Shown: piece by piece, positions 30,875 to 39,461 of the stretch
How the letters are laid out: each line of letters starts with the position of its first letter
Position numbering within the stretch: the first letter of the stretch is position 1
Assembly (NCBI RefSeq): GCF_012328925.1
Contig: NZ_JAAXLS010000059.1
Location: 1-39,554, forward strand
Reading direction: 5' to 3'
Length of the DNA: 39,554 bases
Source of the DNA: Amycolatopsis acididurans
Lineage (GTDB): Bacteria; Actinomycetota; Actinomycetes; Mycobacteriales; Pseudonocardiaceae
Translations under genes and position numbers: made by a program
The notes under the pieces: generated by a model
What the model was told of the DNA's origin: nothing
The model's input: the letters and a program-made list of their open reading frames with translations, nothing else
The model's database searches: none

Positions 30875-32577
30875 GCGAGCCCACTCCCGCTCGACCCCGG
30901 GCTGGCGCGAAGGGCAGTGCTCCCCGGCGCGATTCGGCCGAACGCCTCCCTCGTCCGGTAGCGGCCAAGGGCGGCGCGGTGCTGGACTCCGCGCACGTCG
31001 GCGACATCAAGGGTGCGCTGGGCAGCGTCCGGCTGGAAGACTCCGATCAGCAACGGACACTGAAGCGACGGCTGGTCACCTTCCTGGCGATCATGGGGCC
31101 CGGTTTGATCGTGATGGTCGGCGACAACGACGCGGGCGGTATCTCTACCTACGCCCAGGCCGGCCAGAACTACGGCTACAGTCTGCTGTGGACATTGCTG
31201 CTGCTGATACCGGTGCTGATCGTCAACCAGGAAATGGTGGTCCGGCTCGGCGCGGTCACCGGTGTCGGACACGCGCGACTGATCAACGAACGGTTTGGCC
31301 GGTTCTGGGGCTGGTTCTCGGTCGGAGATCTGTTCCTGCTGAACTTCCTCACCATCGTCACCGAATTCATCGGCGTCTCGCTGGCGCTGAGCTACTTCGG
31401 TGTCAGCAAATACGTTTCCGTACCGGTCACTGCGGTCGTCTTGGTCGTGATCACCGCGTCGGGCAGCTTCCGGCGCTGGGAGCGGGCGATGTTCGCGTTC
31501 ATCGCGGCCAGCCTGCTGATCATCCCTTTGACGATCCTGTCCCACCCGCACTGGAACGAGGTCGGGGTTCACTTCTTCGTGCCCGGCGTCCAAGGCGGGG
31601 TGTCCTCCGACGCTGTGCTGCTGATCATCGCGATCGTGGGGACCACCGTCGCGCCGTGGCAGCTGTTCTTCCAGCAGTCCAACATCATCGACAAGCGCAT
31701 TACACCTCGGTTCATCAAATACGAGCGCGCGGACACCGTGGTCGGATCGCTCGTGGTGGTCCTCGGTGCCGCCGCGCTGATGGTGGTCGCCGACTTCGCG
31801 GTGCGCGGCACGACCCTGATCGGGCAGTTCACCGACGCGCTGGGGGTTGCCGACGCGCTGTCACAGCATGCGTATGTGCTGGGTGCGTTGTTCGCGATCG
31901 TGCTGTTCGTCGCCTCGATCATCGGTGCCGCTGCGGTGACTCTCGCCACCAGCTATGCCTTTGGTGACATGTTCAACCTGCGGCACTCGCTACACCGCAG
32001 CTTCTCCGACGCCAAAGCCTTCTACGGCAGCTACGCCGCGCTAGTATTACTCGCCGCCGCGATCGTGCTCATCCCGAACGCCCCGCTCGGGTTGATCACC
32101 ACGAGCGTGCAGGCGCTCGCGGGGCTCCTGCTGCCTTCGGCGTCGGTCTTCCTTCTGTTGCTGTGCAACGACCCGGAGGTCCTCGGCCCCTGGATCAACC
32201 CGCGCTGGCTCAACATCGTGGCCAGCGTGATCATCGCGGTGCTGCTGATGCTCTCCGGCGTCCTGGTCGCCACTACGCTGTTCCCGTCGGTGAACACGAC
32301 CCAGGTCACCATCTGGCTGGCCGGTGTCCTGCTGATCGGGCTCGTCGCGGTCGGCGTCGGACTGCATATCGCACGGCGACGCCGGGGCGAACCAGCAAGC
32401 CCGCAAGCCGTGCCGAGTCAGGAAGAACGCCTGCATTGGCGAATGCCGCCACTGGCACTGCTCAAACCGGTCACCTGGTCACCGGGCATCAAACTCGGCA
32501 TGAGTCTGCTTCGCGGCTACCTCGTCATCGCCGCGATCCTCCTGATCGTCAAAGCCATCCAACTGTCCACCGGCTGA
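30871..32577 (+). CDS. NRAMP-related Mg2+ transporter (second copy)
   Basis: A 568-residue membrane protein, a close paralogue of 26438-28039. Metal motifs are again changed: D87-A-G-G in helix 1 (VMVGDNDAGGISTYAQAG) instead of DPGN, and A261-P-W in helix 6 (VGTTVAPWQLFFQQSNIIDK) instead of MPH, so Mg2+ is the likely substrate. The first 30 residues are a basic, disordered extension absent from the first copy. Residues 36-51 (AVLDSAHVGDIKGALG) repeat the N-terminal peptide of the first copy. The ATG overlaps the stop of the MgtE-like sensor gene by four bases. The conserved C-terminal segment RMPPLALLKP is also shared. The paired sensor suggests that this copy is gated by internal Mg2+. Confidence 0.88.
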   Translation: MSEPTPARPRAGAKGSAPRRDSAERLPRPVAAKGGAVLDSAHVGDIKGALGSVRLEDSDQQRTLKRRLVTFLAIMGPGLIVMVGDNDAGGISTYAQAGQNYGYSLLWTLLLLIPVLIVNQEMVVRLGAVTGVGHARLINERFGRFWGWFSVGDLFLLNFLTIVTEFIGVSLALSYFGVSKYVSVPVTAVVLVVITASGSFRRWERAMFAFIAASLLIIPLTILSHPHWNEVGVHFFVPGVQGGVSSDAVLLIIAIVGTTVAPWQLFFQQSNIIDKRITPRFIKYERADTVVGSLVVVLGAAALMVVADFAVRGTTLIGQFTDALGVADALSQHAYVLGALFAIVLFVASIIGAAAVTLATSYAFGDMFNLRHSLHRSFSDAKAFYGSYAALVLLAAAIVLIPNAPLGLITTSVQALAGLLLPSASVFLLLLCNDPEVLGPWINPRWLNIVASVIIAVLLMLSGVLVATTLFPSVNTTQVTIWLAGVLLIGLVAVGVGLHIARRRRGEPASPQAVPSQEERLHWRMPPLALLKPVTWSPGIKLGMSLLRGYLVIAAILLIVKAIQLSTG

Positions 32578-32708
32578 CGCTGTGGCGAGTATCGTCCGGG
32601 TTGCTGATGCACCGACGACGTGTCCCGGACGAGGGCGTTAGTTCCCCGAAGGTGAGTACGTGCCGGGGACGGGTGGTTCAGCCAGCTCGCGATACCGGCC
32701 TTGCTCGG

Positions 32709-33014
32709 CTAGGCGGAATGCGGCTTCGTGATGGGGAATAGGTCGCTACCGTGGCTGTTCGAAGTGGTCAGTGCGGCCCGCCCGGGTGGCTGTCGGTCTG
32801 TTCGTCGTGGTCGCCGGCCGCTATCGAGAATGTGGTAGGCGGGATCGCGCAGGACGAGAGGCTGGCCCGTCGCAGCGAGGTGGACGCGTCCGGTGAGGCG
32901 CAGGCGCTGGCCGGCTTCGAGATCGGGGTGGGCGTCGTGGAATTCGACGGTGAGCGTTCCGGAGCTGTCGACGAGCTGCCCGGCCAGGATGGCTCTGGAG
33001 TCACGGGTTGTCGG
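32709..33014 (-). pseudogene. OB-fold protein fragment without a start codon
   Basis: One minus-strand frame, open from 33014 to a TAG at 32709, contains an OB-fold-like run: RAILAGQLVDSSGTLTVEFH, then DAHPDLEAGQRLRLTGRVHL and LVLRDPAYHILD (about 32823-33002). It lies immediately after the permease stop, in another frame, and has no ATG or GTG before the conserved part, so it looks like the 3' part of a broken gene. OB-fold nucleic-acid-binding proteins are often next to such permease genes in actinobacteria, as far as I recall. The rest of 32578-32708 has no visible feature. Confidence 0.4.
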
Positions 33015-35142
33015 TCAGGGCTATTTCGTGTAGTCGGCCGTCGACAGTGGCGTCGGTGCCGGGCTGCAGGGCGGCGATGGGTGTGCTGCCGGGTTCCGAC
33101 TTGGGCTGGTCGTGGATGGTCCGGGGATCGTCGTTGTGAGGTGCGCCGATGCGGGTGAGAAACCGTTCGAGGACCGTGGTGATGCGTTCCTCGGGCAGGT
33201 TCGGGGTCAGCGCGCGGATCCGGGTCTGCACGTCGTAGGGCACGATCGTCGCGGCGGCCTGTGGGATCCGGCTGACAACCCGGGCGATGCGGTCGGCGGT
33301 GCGGTCGTGCAGCAGCCGGCCGAGCAGCGGCGCGTAGCTGCGCCGGGGAAGGAGCACGGTGATACCGGTCCTGGGCGCGTCGGTGATGGCCTTCTGGACG
33401 AGGTCGTACGCGGCGCGCGCGATCCGCCGGTCGGGGACGTCGATGAGCCGCAACGTCGTGTTCATGCCGAGTTCTGCCCAGCGGGCGCGGAGCCGTTCGG
33501 CGGCCTGGGCGTCGATGACGAAGTGGACGGCGATCACCTTGTCCGGGCGGAGGCTGCTGCCGTAGCGCAGGGCTTCTATGACCGCCAGGTCGACGGTGTT
33601 GACCAGGACCAGCACCTGGTGGTGGGCATATCGGGTGGGATTGGCGCCGAGGGCCGTGGTCTGCTCGAGCACCGCGGCCTCCGCGCGGTATTCGCGGTTC
33701 AGGCGGATCAGGACGAATACGAGCATGGGGAAGACCACGACGACCAGCCAGGCGCCCTCGGTGAACTTGGCGACGGCGAAGATCGCCACGACCACGGTGG
33801 ACAGGATGCCCGCAGCCAGGTTGATAGCGAGTTTGCGCCGCCAGCGGCGTTCGCGAAGCCGCAGGTGGTGTTTGGTCATGCCATAGCCGGCCATGGCGAA
33901 TCCGGTGAACACCCCGATCGCGTAGAAGGGCACCAGCGCGGTGACCGTGCCGCCGGAGAACAGCAGAAGTGCCACGGCCAGGATGGTGAGCACGAGGATG
34001 CCGTTGGAGAAGACCAGCCGGTGGCCGCGGGTGGTCAGCTGCCGGGGCAGGAACCTGTCGCTGGCGACGAAGCTGGCGAGGAACGGGAAGCCGTTGAAGC
34101 TGGTGTTGGCCCCGGTGTAGAGGATCAGGGCGGTCGCGGTCTGGATGGCGGCGAACATCACCTGCCCGAGCGTGCCGTGGCCGAATACCGCGCGGGCTTC
34201 CTGCGACACCACCGACGGGTAGCCGCTCTCGTACGGCGTCGCGTGGGTGAAGTACGCCAGTAGCGACACCCCGCCCACCAGGAAGCCGAGGATGGTGGCC
34301 ATGGTGACCAGGACCTTGCGGGCGTTGGGGCCGCGGGGACTGCGGAAGGCCGACACGGTATTGGAGATCGCTTCGACGCCGGTGAGCGAGGACCCGCCGT
34401 TGGCGAACGCGCGCAGCAGCACCAGGATCGTGGCACCCTCCACGAGGCCGGAGCCCTGCTGCACTGGCACCGCCCCGGGCAGGAGGGACGCGTCGTAGGT
34501 CAGCAACCCGACCGTAGCGGCTTTGATCACCCCGACCACGATCATCGCGACCAGTAGTACCGAGAACAGGTAGGTCGGCACCGCGAACGGGCGCCCGGCC
34601 TCACGCAGGCCCCGGAGATTGGCGTAGCAGAGCACGACGACCATGCCGATCGTGATCTCAAGGCTGTAGGGACCCAGCGAGGGTATCGCGGACACCACGG
34701 CCACCGTGCCCGCCGATGTTTGCACGGCGACTGTGACGACGTAGTCGATCAGCAGCGCCGCTGCGGCGACCTGTGCGACCCGCGGCCCGAAGTTCTCGCG
34801 AGCCACGACGTACGACCCGCCCGCGCGGGTGTAGGCCATCACGACCTGTCGGTACGACGCGGCGACCAGAACCAGGATCACCAGGATCACTCCGGTGATC
34901 GGCAGCACGAGGCTGAACGCCGCGAGCCCGGCATAGGGCAGCAATTCCACCAGGATCTGCTCGGTGCCGTATGCCGACGACGAGATCGCGTCGGGGGACA
35001 AGACGCCCAACGCAGTCGTATTCGACAGCCGTTCCTGCGTCAACTGGGCGGTGATGAGGGGCTTGCCCAGGAACAGGCGTTTGATCGCGTAGCCGAGCGC
35101 GCCCGGCTCCAGCCGGCGCACCGGTTCTTCGCTGTCTGTCAC
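33001..35142 (-). CDS. APC-superfamily permease, KimA-like (probable K+ importer)
   Basis: A 713-residue protein from GTG 35142; an ATG at 35175 is also possible, and neither has a good ribosome site. About twelve helices cover residues 25-500: LGVLSPDAISSSAYGTEQIL (helix 1 region), AYTRAGGSYVVARENFGPRV, NGGSSLTGVEAISNTVSAFR and ILYTGANTSFNGFPFLASFV. A cytosolic C-terminal domain of about 200 residues follows (VLVLVNTVDLAVIEALRYGS; IDVPDRRIARAAYDLVQKAI), as in Bacillus KimA (YdaO), a high-affinity K+ importer. Amino acid transporters share the fold but usually lack this domain. No c-di-AMP riboswitch is seen upstream. It is transcribed towards the Mg2+ locus, from which it is separated by an OB-fold fragment. 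Confidence 0.82.
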   Translation of the reverse strand: MTDSEEPVRRLEPGALGYAIKRLFLGKPLITAQLTQERLSNTTALGVLSPDAISSSAYGTEQILVELLPYAGLAAFSLVLPITGVILVILVLVAASYRQVVMAYTRAGGSYVVARENFGPRVAQVAAAALLIDYVVTVAVQTSAGTVAVVSAIPSLGPYSLEITIGMVVVLCYANLRGLREAGRPFAVPTYLFSVLLVAMIVVGVIKAATVGLLTYDASLLPGAVPVQQGSGLVEGATILVLLRAFANGGSSLTGVEAISNTVSAFRSPRGPNARKVLVTMATILGFLVGGVSLLAYFTHATPYESGYPSVVSQEARAVFGHGTLGQVMFAAIQTATALILYTGANTSFNGFPFLASFVASDRFLPRQLTTRGHRLVFSNGILVLTILAVALLLFSGGTVTALVPFYAIGVFTGFAMAGYGMTKHHLRLRERRWRRKLAINLAAGILSTVVVAIFAVAKFTEGAWLVVVVFPMLVFVLIRLNREYRAEAAVLEQTTALGANPTRYAHHQVLVLVNTVDLAVIEALRYGSSLRPDKVIAVHFVIDAQAAERLRARWAELGMNTTLRLIDVPDRRIARAAYDLVQKAITDAPRTGITVLLPRRSYAPLLGRLLHDRTADRIARVVSRIPQAAATIVPYDVQTRIRALTPNLPEERITTVLERFLTRIGAPHNDDPRTIHDQPKSEPGSTPIAALQPGTDATVDGRLHEIALTDNP

Positions 35143-35401
35143 CGGATCAGCATGACAAGGCCCGGCCACATCCACACGCCCGGGGGACGCACCAATTCGA
35201 GGTTGAACCGGTGGTGTTCAAGCGGGGCTTCGCGCTGCCCGTAGCCATCATGACCGCATCAAAAGGCGCGCAAATATCGTTAAGAATTTGTCAAGAAAAT
35301 CGCCTTGGAGATAGCTATTTCGTCAGGCTGCATGAAACGCCCGGTATAGGTGTCGACCGTCCACGTATTGACACGCGGCAGACCAGCGCGCCAGGAGCTT
35401 G

Positions 35402-35731
35402 ATGGCCGACGAACGTCTCGCACTCTGGGTCGCGGTGGCGGCGTGTCCCGGCGCCGCGGAGGCCCTCGATGCCCTCGCCGACGGACCTCGTTCGTTTCTG
35501 GAAATCCGTCGGAGGATGCCGGTGTCGCGGCGCGAGCTCTGGCGCGCACTGCGGACGCTTGCGGTTGAAGGAGCACTCATCCGCTGTGAGCCGGGCAGCT
35601 GGGATGGTGGCGCGCGCCGGTCGACCTTCGTGCTCACCGCCGGGGGACACCACTTGAGGCGTGAACTGGCCAGTCTGGAGGTGTGGGTTGCCGTGTACGA
35701 GCACTTTCTTCATCGTCCCCCCAGGCCCTGA
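35402..35731 (+). CDS. Small winged-helix (HxlR/MarR-like) transcriptional regulator
   Basis: A 109-residue protein from ATG 35402, with AGGAG five bases upstream. It reads EALDALADGPRSFLEIRRRM, PVSRRELWRALRTLAVEGAL and IRCEPGSWDGGARRSTFVLT, a winged helix with a recognition helix (SRRELWRALRTLAVEG) and a wing, followed by a C-terminal helix LRRELASLEVWVAVYEHFL for dimerisation. The order resembles HxlR-type regulators, which sense redox or aldehyde stress through cysteines; the only cysteines here are in AACPGA near the N-terminus and RCEPG in the wing. It is divergent from the KimA-like gene, so the 259-base gap (35143-35401) should hold both promoters, and the permease may be its target. 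Confidence 0.75.
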   Translation: MADERLALWVAVAACPGAAEALDALADGPRSFLEIRRRMPVSRRELWRALRTLAVEGALIRCEPGSWDGGARRSTFVLTAGGHHLRRELASLEVWVAVYEHFLHRPPRP

Positions 35732-35927
35732 GCCGGACAGCGCCTGCGTCGAACACAACGCCTCCGGGACATCCTTCGGGCGGCGCGCTGCGGCGCAACC
35801 GAACGCCGAATCGGTCAAGCAGGGCTCGTTGCTGTTGTCGGGGTGCGATGTCGGTGGAGGTGTCGGCGTTCGATTTTGTGAATGTGTGTAGCGGTGGTGG
35901 TGCTCAGGCCAAGCGGTGTCGCGAAGA

Positions 35928-36457
35928 GTGGCCGGCGCGGTATCGATGGCTCTGGGTGAATACGTGTCTGTCAGCAGCCAGCGCGATATGGAGACGGCGC
36001 AGCTGTCGCAGGAACAACAGGAGTGGCCGAGAACCCCGGGCGGGAGCTGGCCGAACTCGCCGGCATCTATAGGGACAAGGGGCTTTCGGACGAACTCGCG
36101 GACGCCGTGGCACGGGAACAGACCGCGCACGATTCGCTGGCCGCACATCTGGATGCCGAACTCAACATGCGCCCAGGCGAGCTGGCCAAACCTGTGCAAG
36201 CGGCCGCGGCATCGGCGTTGTCGTTCACGCTAGGTGCGATCTTGCCCATAGCGGCGATCCTGCTACCGCCACCGGGGTGGCGGGTTTGGGTGACATTCGC
36301 GGTGGTGCTGCTGGCGCTGGCGCTCGCGGGGGCAGTCAGCGCCCGTATCGGCGGCAGCAAGCCGGGCCGCCCCACGCTGCGGGTCGTGGTGGGCGGCGCG
36401 TTAGGTCTGGCGTTCACCTTCGGCATCGGACATCTCGTCGGCGGAGCCGTCGGCTGA
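35928..36457 (+). pseudogene. VIT1/CCC1-family Fe/Mn transporter, truncated and frameshifted
   Basis: Two frames must be joined. The first reads VAGAVSMALGEYVSVSSQRD and METAQLSQEQQEW; the second, from about 36026, reads ENPGRELAELAGIYRDKGLS, then ALSFTLGAILPIAAILLPPP and later helices to the TGA at 36455. Together they match VIT-family (DUF125) transporters, whose SMALGEYVSVSSQRD segment lies at the end of helix 2. The first helix and half of the second are absent, and one frameshift lies near 36020. Intact members are about 230-250 residues and move Fe2+ or Mn2+. The C-terminal frame alone (GTG 36023) could give a 144-residue protein but would lack the metal path. Confidence 0.75.
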
Positions 36458-36608
36458 CCACACTGATGTTGGCCTCACCGCCCAGTTCCCCGGATACTCG
36501 GTCGGTACGTGGCATCTCGCCGGTTTGTTGCGATCGAGCAGCTGCGCCGAGTTCGGCCATCCGTGCCCTCACGACCGCTCGATCTGGACGCCATCCAGAC
36601 GGATCGGG

Positions 36609-36818
36609 ACAGCAACAGCGAAGGTCGCTGTAGGCCTGGCGATAATGGGCACGCTCTCCGAGCGGATCACCGCCCAAGCCGTTTTCGTGGCACACCGCCC
36701 GGGCTTCGCCACAACCCCTCGACTGCGGGCCGGCTACGCCGCGGTGTTCGACACCGAACTAGATCACGGCCGACCCGAGCGCCTGCCCCACCCGGAACGC
36801 ACCGCCACACCGCGATGA
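36609..36818 (+). pseudogene. MFS (DHA2-type) exporter, C-terminal scrap
   Basis: The frame ending at TGA 36816-36818 reads AVGLAIMGTLSERITAQAVF, then VAHRPGFATTPRLRAGYAAV and FDTEL. This resembles the region before the last two helices of 14-helix drug exporters (GxAxxGTxxSxRxxAQ, then LRAGYAxxFD). The following helices are missing, and no upstream helices are in frame. It is a weak match based on about 45 residues. It follows the VIT remnant on the same strand. Confidence 0.35.
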
Positions 36819-37589
36819 AGGCGCGAGAGACGCCGAGGGGTCTCGGTCGCTCACTTAATGCTGACCGCCTGGTTGTGCCGTGTCGGTTGTAGACAGAGGG
36901 GTCTTTCCGCGATGACCTGGACGGGGCGAACCGCGCCGCCGCCGCGGTCGGTGGATATCGCTGCACACAGGGAATCTCACCGCTACTCAGCGAGGAAAGT
37001 GCCACAGTGGCAGCGAAGTCACTTCTCACTCAGGGCAAAAATTTGGTCCATTCTTTCCTGTATGGACGGTGGGGCCGTTGCGGTTGCGTCGTCGTTTAGG
37101 CTCGCGTCTGCTCGGTGGCGCTGCCGGAGCTGCCGAGCGATGGGCTGTCGGTGGCGGAGGCGAGTGGGCGAGCCCGTGAGTGGCCTGTGCGAAGTAGACA
37201 GACCGGGTTCGAGTGCCGGTGCTGCGGGGCTTCATCGTGTCCGGGGTACTGTCGAAGACCAGGTCGACCTCCTGGCTGGTGGCACGAACCATGACATGAC
37301 GGCCGCCTTGGCTCTGGCGGGATTGGCCAGTCTTGCCGATATGACTCAGTTCGACTGTTGCATGATGTGGGCCAGCCGCGCCATTCCCCGCGTATCCGGC
37401 GGTGGCAGGCCGGTTCTCGCAAGCGCCTGCGCGGGTGTTGCATGCCGCAGTGTCCGACGATGATACGGCTGTAACCGAACGATCGCCTACTCGACACATT
37501 TTGTTTCCAGGCTGGTTCGCCCTGGGGCACGACGATACGGCGGGCATCGCGATGCGCGAGGTCACATTTACTCGACTCCCTGGAGAACC
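36819..37589. other. 771-base stretch with no recognisable gene
   Basis: Several frames are open over 190-200 codons on each strand, but none has a family resemblance, a good ribosome site or typical codon use. There is a short inverted repeat GTCCAT/ATGGAC with a ten-base spacer near 37048-37069. The last 100 bases must carry the promoter of the secreted phosphodiesterase, whose ribosome site is GGAG just before 37590. The region probably consists of decayed sequence. Confidence 0.4.
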
Positions 37590-39395
37590 ATGTCGAAGTT
37601 TACGCACCCGGTTGTGACCGGCCTTGCTGCGATGTCAGCAGTGACGCTGTTCGCGCTGCCGGCCCTGAGTGCCGATGCTCAGCCGGCTGGCCCGGCGGCG
37701 GCTCACACGGATAAGCACGTTTTGCTGATTTCGGTCGATGGTATGCACCAGAGTGACCTTGACTGGTACGTCGCCAACCATCCAGACTCGGCGCTTGCGA
37801 AGCTGACTCACGGTGGCAGCGAGTACACCGATGCGGCGACGTCCAACCCGTCGGACTCCGACCCGGGTGGCACGGCGCTGATGACCGGCGGTAATCCCAA
37901 GTCGACAGGCATCTACTACGACGTCGAGTACAGCCACAAGACCGACGAGCCCGGCGCCACCTGCACCCCGGGCCGGCCGACCACCGGCGGCGATGTCATC
38001 TATGACTCGCCGGACGACGCAATGCCCAGTGTCAACGACTTCGTCAACCCGGCGAACGGTACCTTCCCGTCGTTCGACGAGAACGGTTCGATCTTCGCCC
38101 ACGGCGTCGACACCAACCCGGCCGCCATCCTGAATTTGAAGAACGATGCGTCGTCATTCAACGCTTCGACCTTCCCCGTCGACCCAGCGACCTGCAAGAA
38201 CATCATGCCGTGGGACTATCTGGGCGATAACTCGATCTTCCAGGTGATCCACAACGCCGGCCTGCGCACCGCATGGTCGGACAAGCACGCCGTGTACATG
38301 TCGTTCAACGGCCCGGGCTCCAACGGCCAGAGCATCGACGACTACTTCGGTCCGGAAATCGACTCGCAGGCCGTCATGCCGAACGGTGTTCCATATCCGC
38401 AGGACGACGACTGGGCCCACATCGACGCTGCCACGAAACAGTACGACGGTTACAAGGTCCAGGCTATCCTGAATGAAATCGACGGCCGCGATCACTCGGA
38501 CAAGACCCAGGTCGGCACCCCGGCGATCTTTGGGATGAATTTCCAGACCGTCTCGGTCGCACAGAAGATCCGCTCGACCCCGGCGACGTTGATCGGTCCG
38601 GACGCGCATGGCAACTACACCACCAGCGCGCCGCAACCGGGTGGCTACCAGTGGGTCGACGGCCAGCTCGTCCCCGGCCCGGTCCTGTCGAGCGCCCTGG
38701 ACTACGTTGACGCCCAGCTCGGCAGCATGGTCTCCAAGGTCCGTCAGGACGGCCTCGCGGGCTCGACGACAATCATCGTCACGGCCAAGCACGGCCAGTC
38801 GCCGCAGGATCCGAACAAGCTCATCACGGTCCAGGATGGGCCGATCATCAGCGCGATCAACGCTGCCTGGGCGCAGCAGCACCCGAACAACAAGAGCCTG
38901 ATCGTCGCCGGAACGGACGACGACTTGTGGCAGTCCTACCTGTCGGACAACTCGCAGGCTGCTTGCGACTTCGTCAAGAACTACTTGTGGAACCACACCG
39001 CCCAGGGCTACGACGTCAACAAGAAGCCGGTTACCGTGCAGCACTCGGGCCTGACTCAGATCTGGGCCGGCAGCGACGCCGCCAAGTTCTTCGGCGTCTC
39101 GGCCGACAACGGCCATTACCCGGACGTCTTCGGCGAGGTCCAGGAAGGCATCGTCTACGCGAAGCCGACCAAGCTCGCCGAGCACGGCGGGATGAACACC
39201 GGCGACCGTCACGTCCTGATGGTTGTCAACGGTCCGAGCATTCCGACTCAGGTCGAGAGCACCTCGGTGGAGACCACCCAGGTCGCGCCGACGATCCTCT
39301 CGGTTCTGGGCCTCGACCCGGCGTCGCTGACGGCAGTGCGTGCCGAAGGGACGCAGATTCTTCCGGGCCTCGCTGCACCGCGGACAGGTCGTTGA
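37590..39395 (+). CDS. Secreted type I phosphodiesterase/nucleotide pyrophosphatase-family protein
   Basis: A 601-residue exported protein of the alkaline phosphatase superfamily (PF01663). CTGGAGAACC precedes the ATG. A signal peptide (HPVVTGLAAMSAVTLFALPA, cleavage near SADA) is followed by HVLLISVDGMHQSDLDWYVA, where the DG aspartate binds metal, then GTALMTGGNPKSTGIYYDVE, where the Thr is the likely nucleophile, then WSDKHAVYMSFNG, VTAKHGQSPQDP and AEHGGMNTGDRHVLMVVNG, supplying further Asp and His ligands. The family cleaves phosphodiesters and nucleotide phosphate bonds with two Zn2+. It is larger than most, with inserts between motifs. It is a single gene next to the right IS copy and adds to the three secreted phosphoesterases at 5-9.2 kb. 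Confidence 0.85.
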   Translation: MSKFTHPVVTGLAAMSAVTLFALPALSADAQPAGPAAAHTDKHVLLISVDGMHQSDLDWYVANHPDSALAKLTHGGSEYTDAATSNPSDSDPGGTALMTGGNPKSTGIYYDVEYSHKTDEPGATCTPGRPTTGGDVIYDSPDDAMPSVNDFVNPANGTFPSFDENGSIFAHGVDTNPAAILNLKNDASSFNASTFPVDPATCKNIMPWDYLGDNSIFQVIHNAGLRTAWSDKHAVYMSFNGPGSNGQSIDDYFGPEIDSQAVMPNGVPYPQDDDWAHIDAATKQYDGYKVQAILNEIDGRDHSDKTQVGTPAIFGMNFQTVSVAQKIRSTPATLIGPDAHGNYTTSAPQPGGYQWVDGQLVPGPVLSSALDYVDAQLGSMVSKVRQDGLAGSTTIIVTAKHGQSPQDPNKLITVQDGPIISAINAAWAQQHPNNKSLIVAGTDDDLWQSYLSDNSQAACDFVKNYLWNHTAQGYDVNKKPVTVQHSGLTQIWAGSDAAKFFGVSADNGHYPDVFGEVQEGIVYAKPTKLAEHGGMNTGDRHVLMVVNGPSIPTQVESTSVETTQVAPTILSVLGLDPASLTAVRAEGTQILPGLAAPRTGR

Positions 39396-39427
39396 CCGAG
39401 CGCACGCGGCGCGCCAGCTAGTCGGCA

Positions 39428-39455
39428 GGGGACTGTAAAACGAGCGGTGTAATTC
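39428..39455 (+). repeat. Terminal inverted repeat (left end) of IS256-like element
   Basis: Starts GGGGACTGTAAAACGAGCGG; differs from the inverted copy at 99-126 at three positions only (5, 10 and 26 of the 28 bases). Confidence 0.8.
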
Positions 39456-39461
39456 CCGATC

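Noticed and set aside
35143..35401. c-di-AMP (ydaO) riboswitch upstream of the KimA-like gene
   Set aside because: The conserved ydaO segments could not be found on the minus strand in this gap.
37196..37225. tRNA-like T-arm (GGGTTCGAGT)
   Set aside because: Only a four-base stem forms, and there is no acceptor or anticodon arm upstream, so it is not a tRNA or an obvious attachment site.
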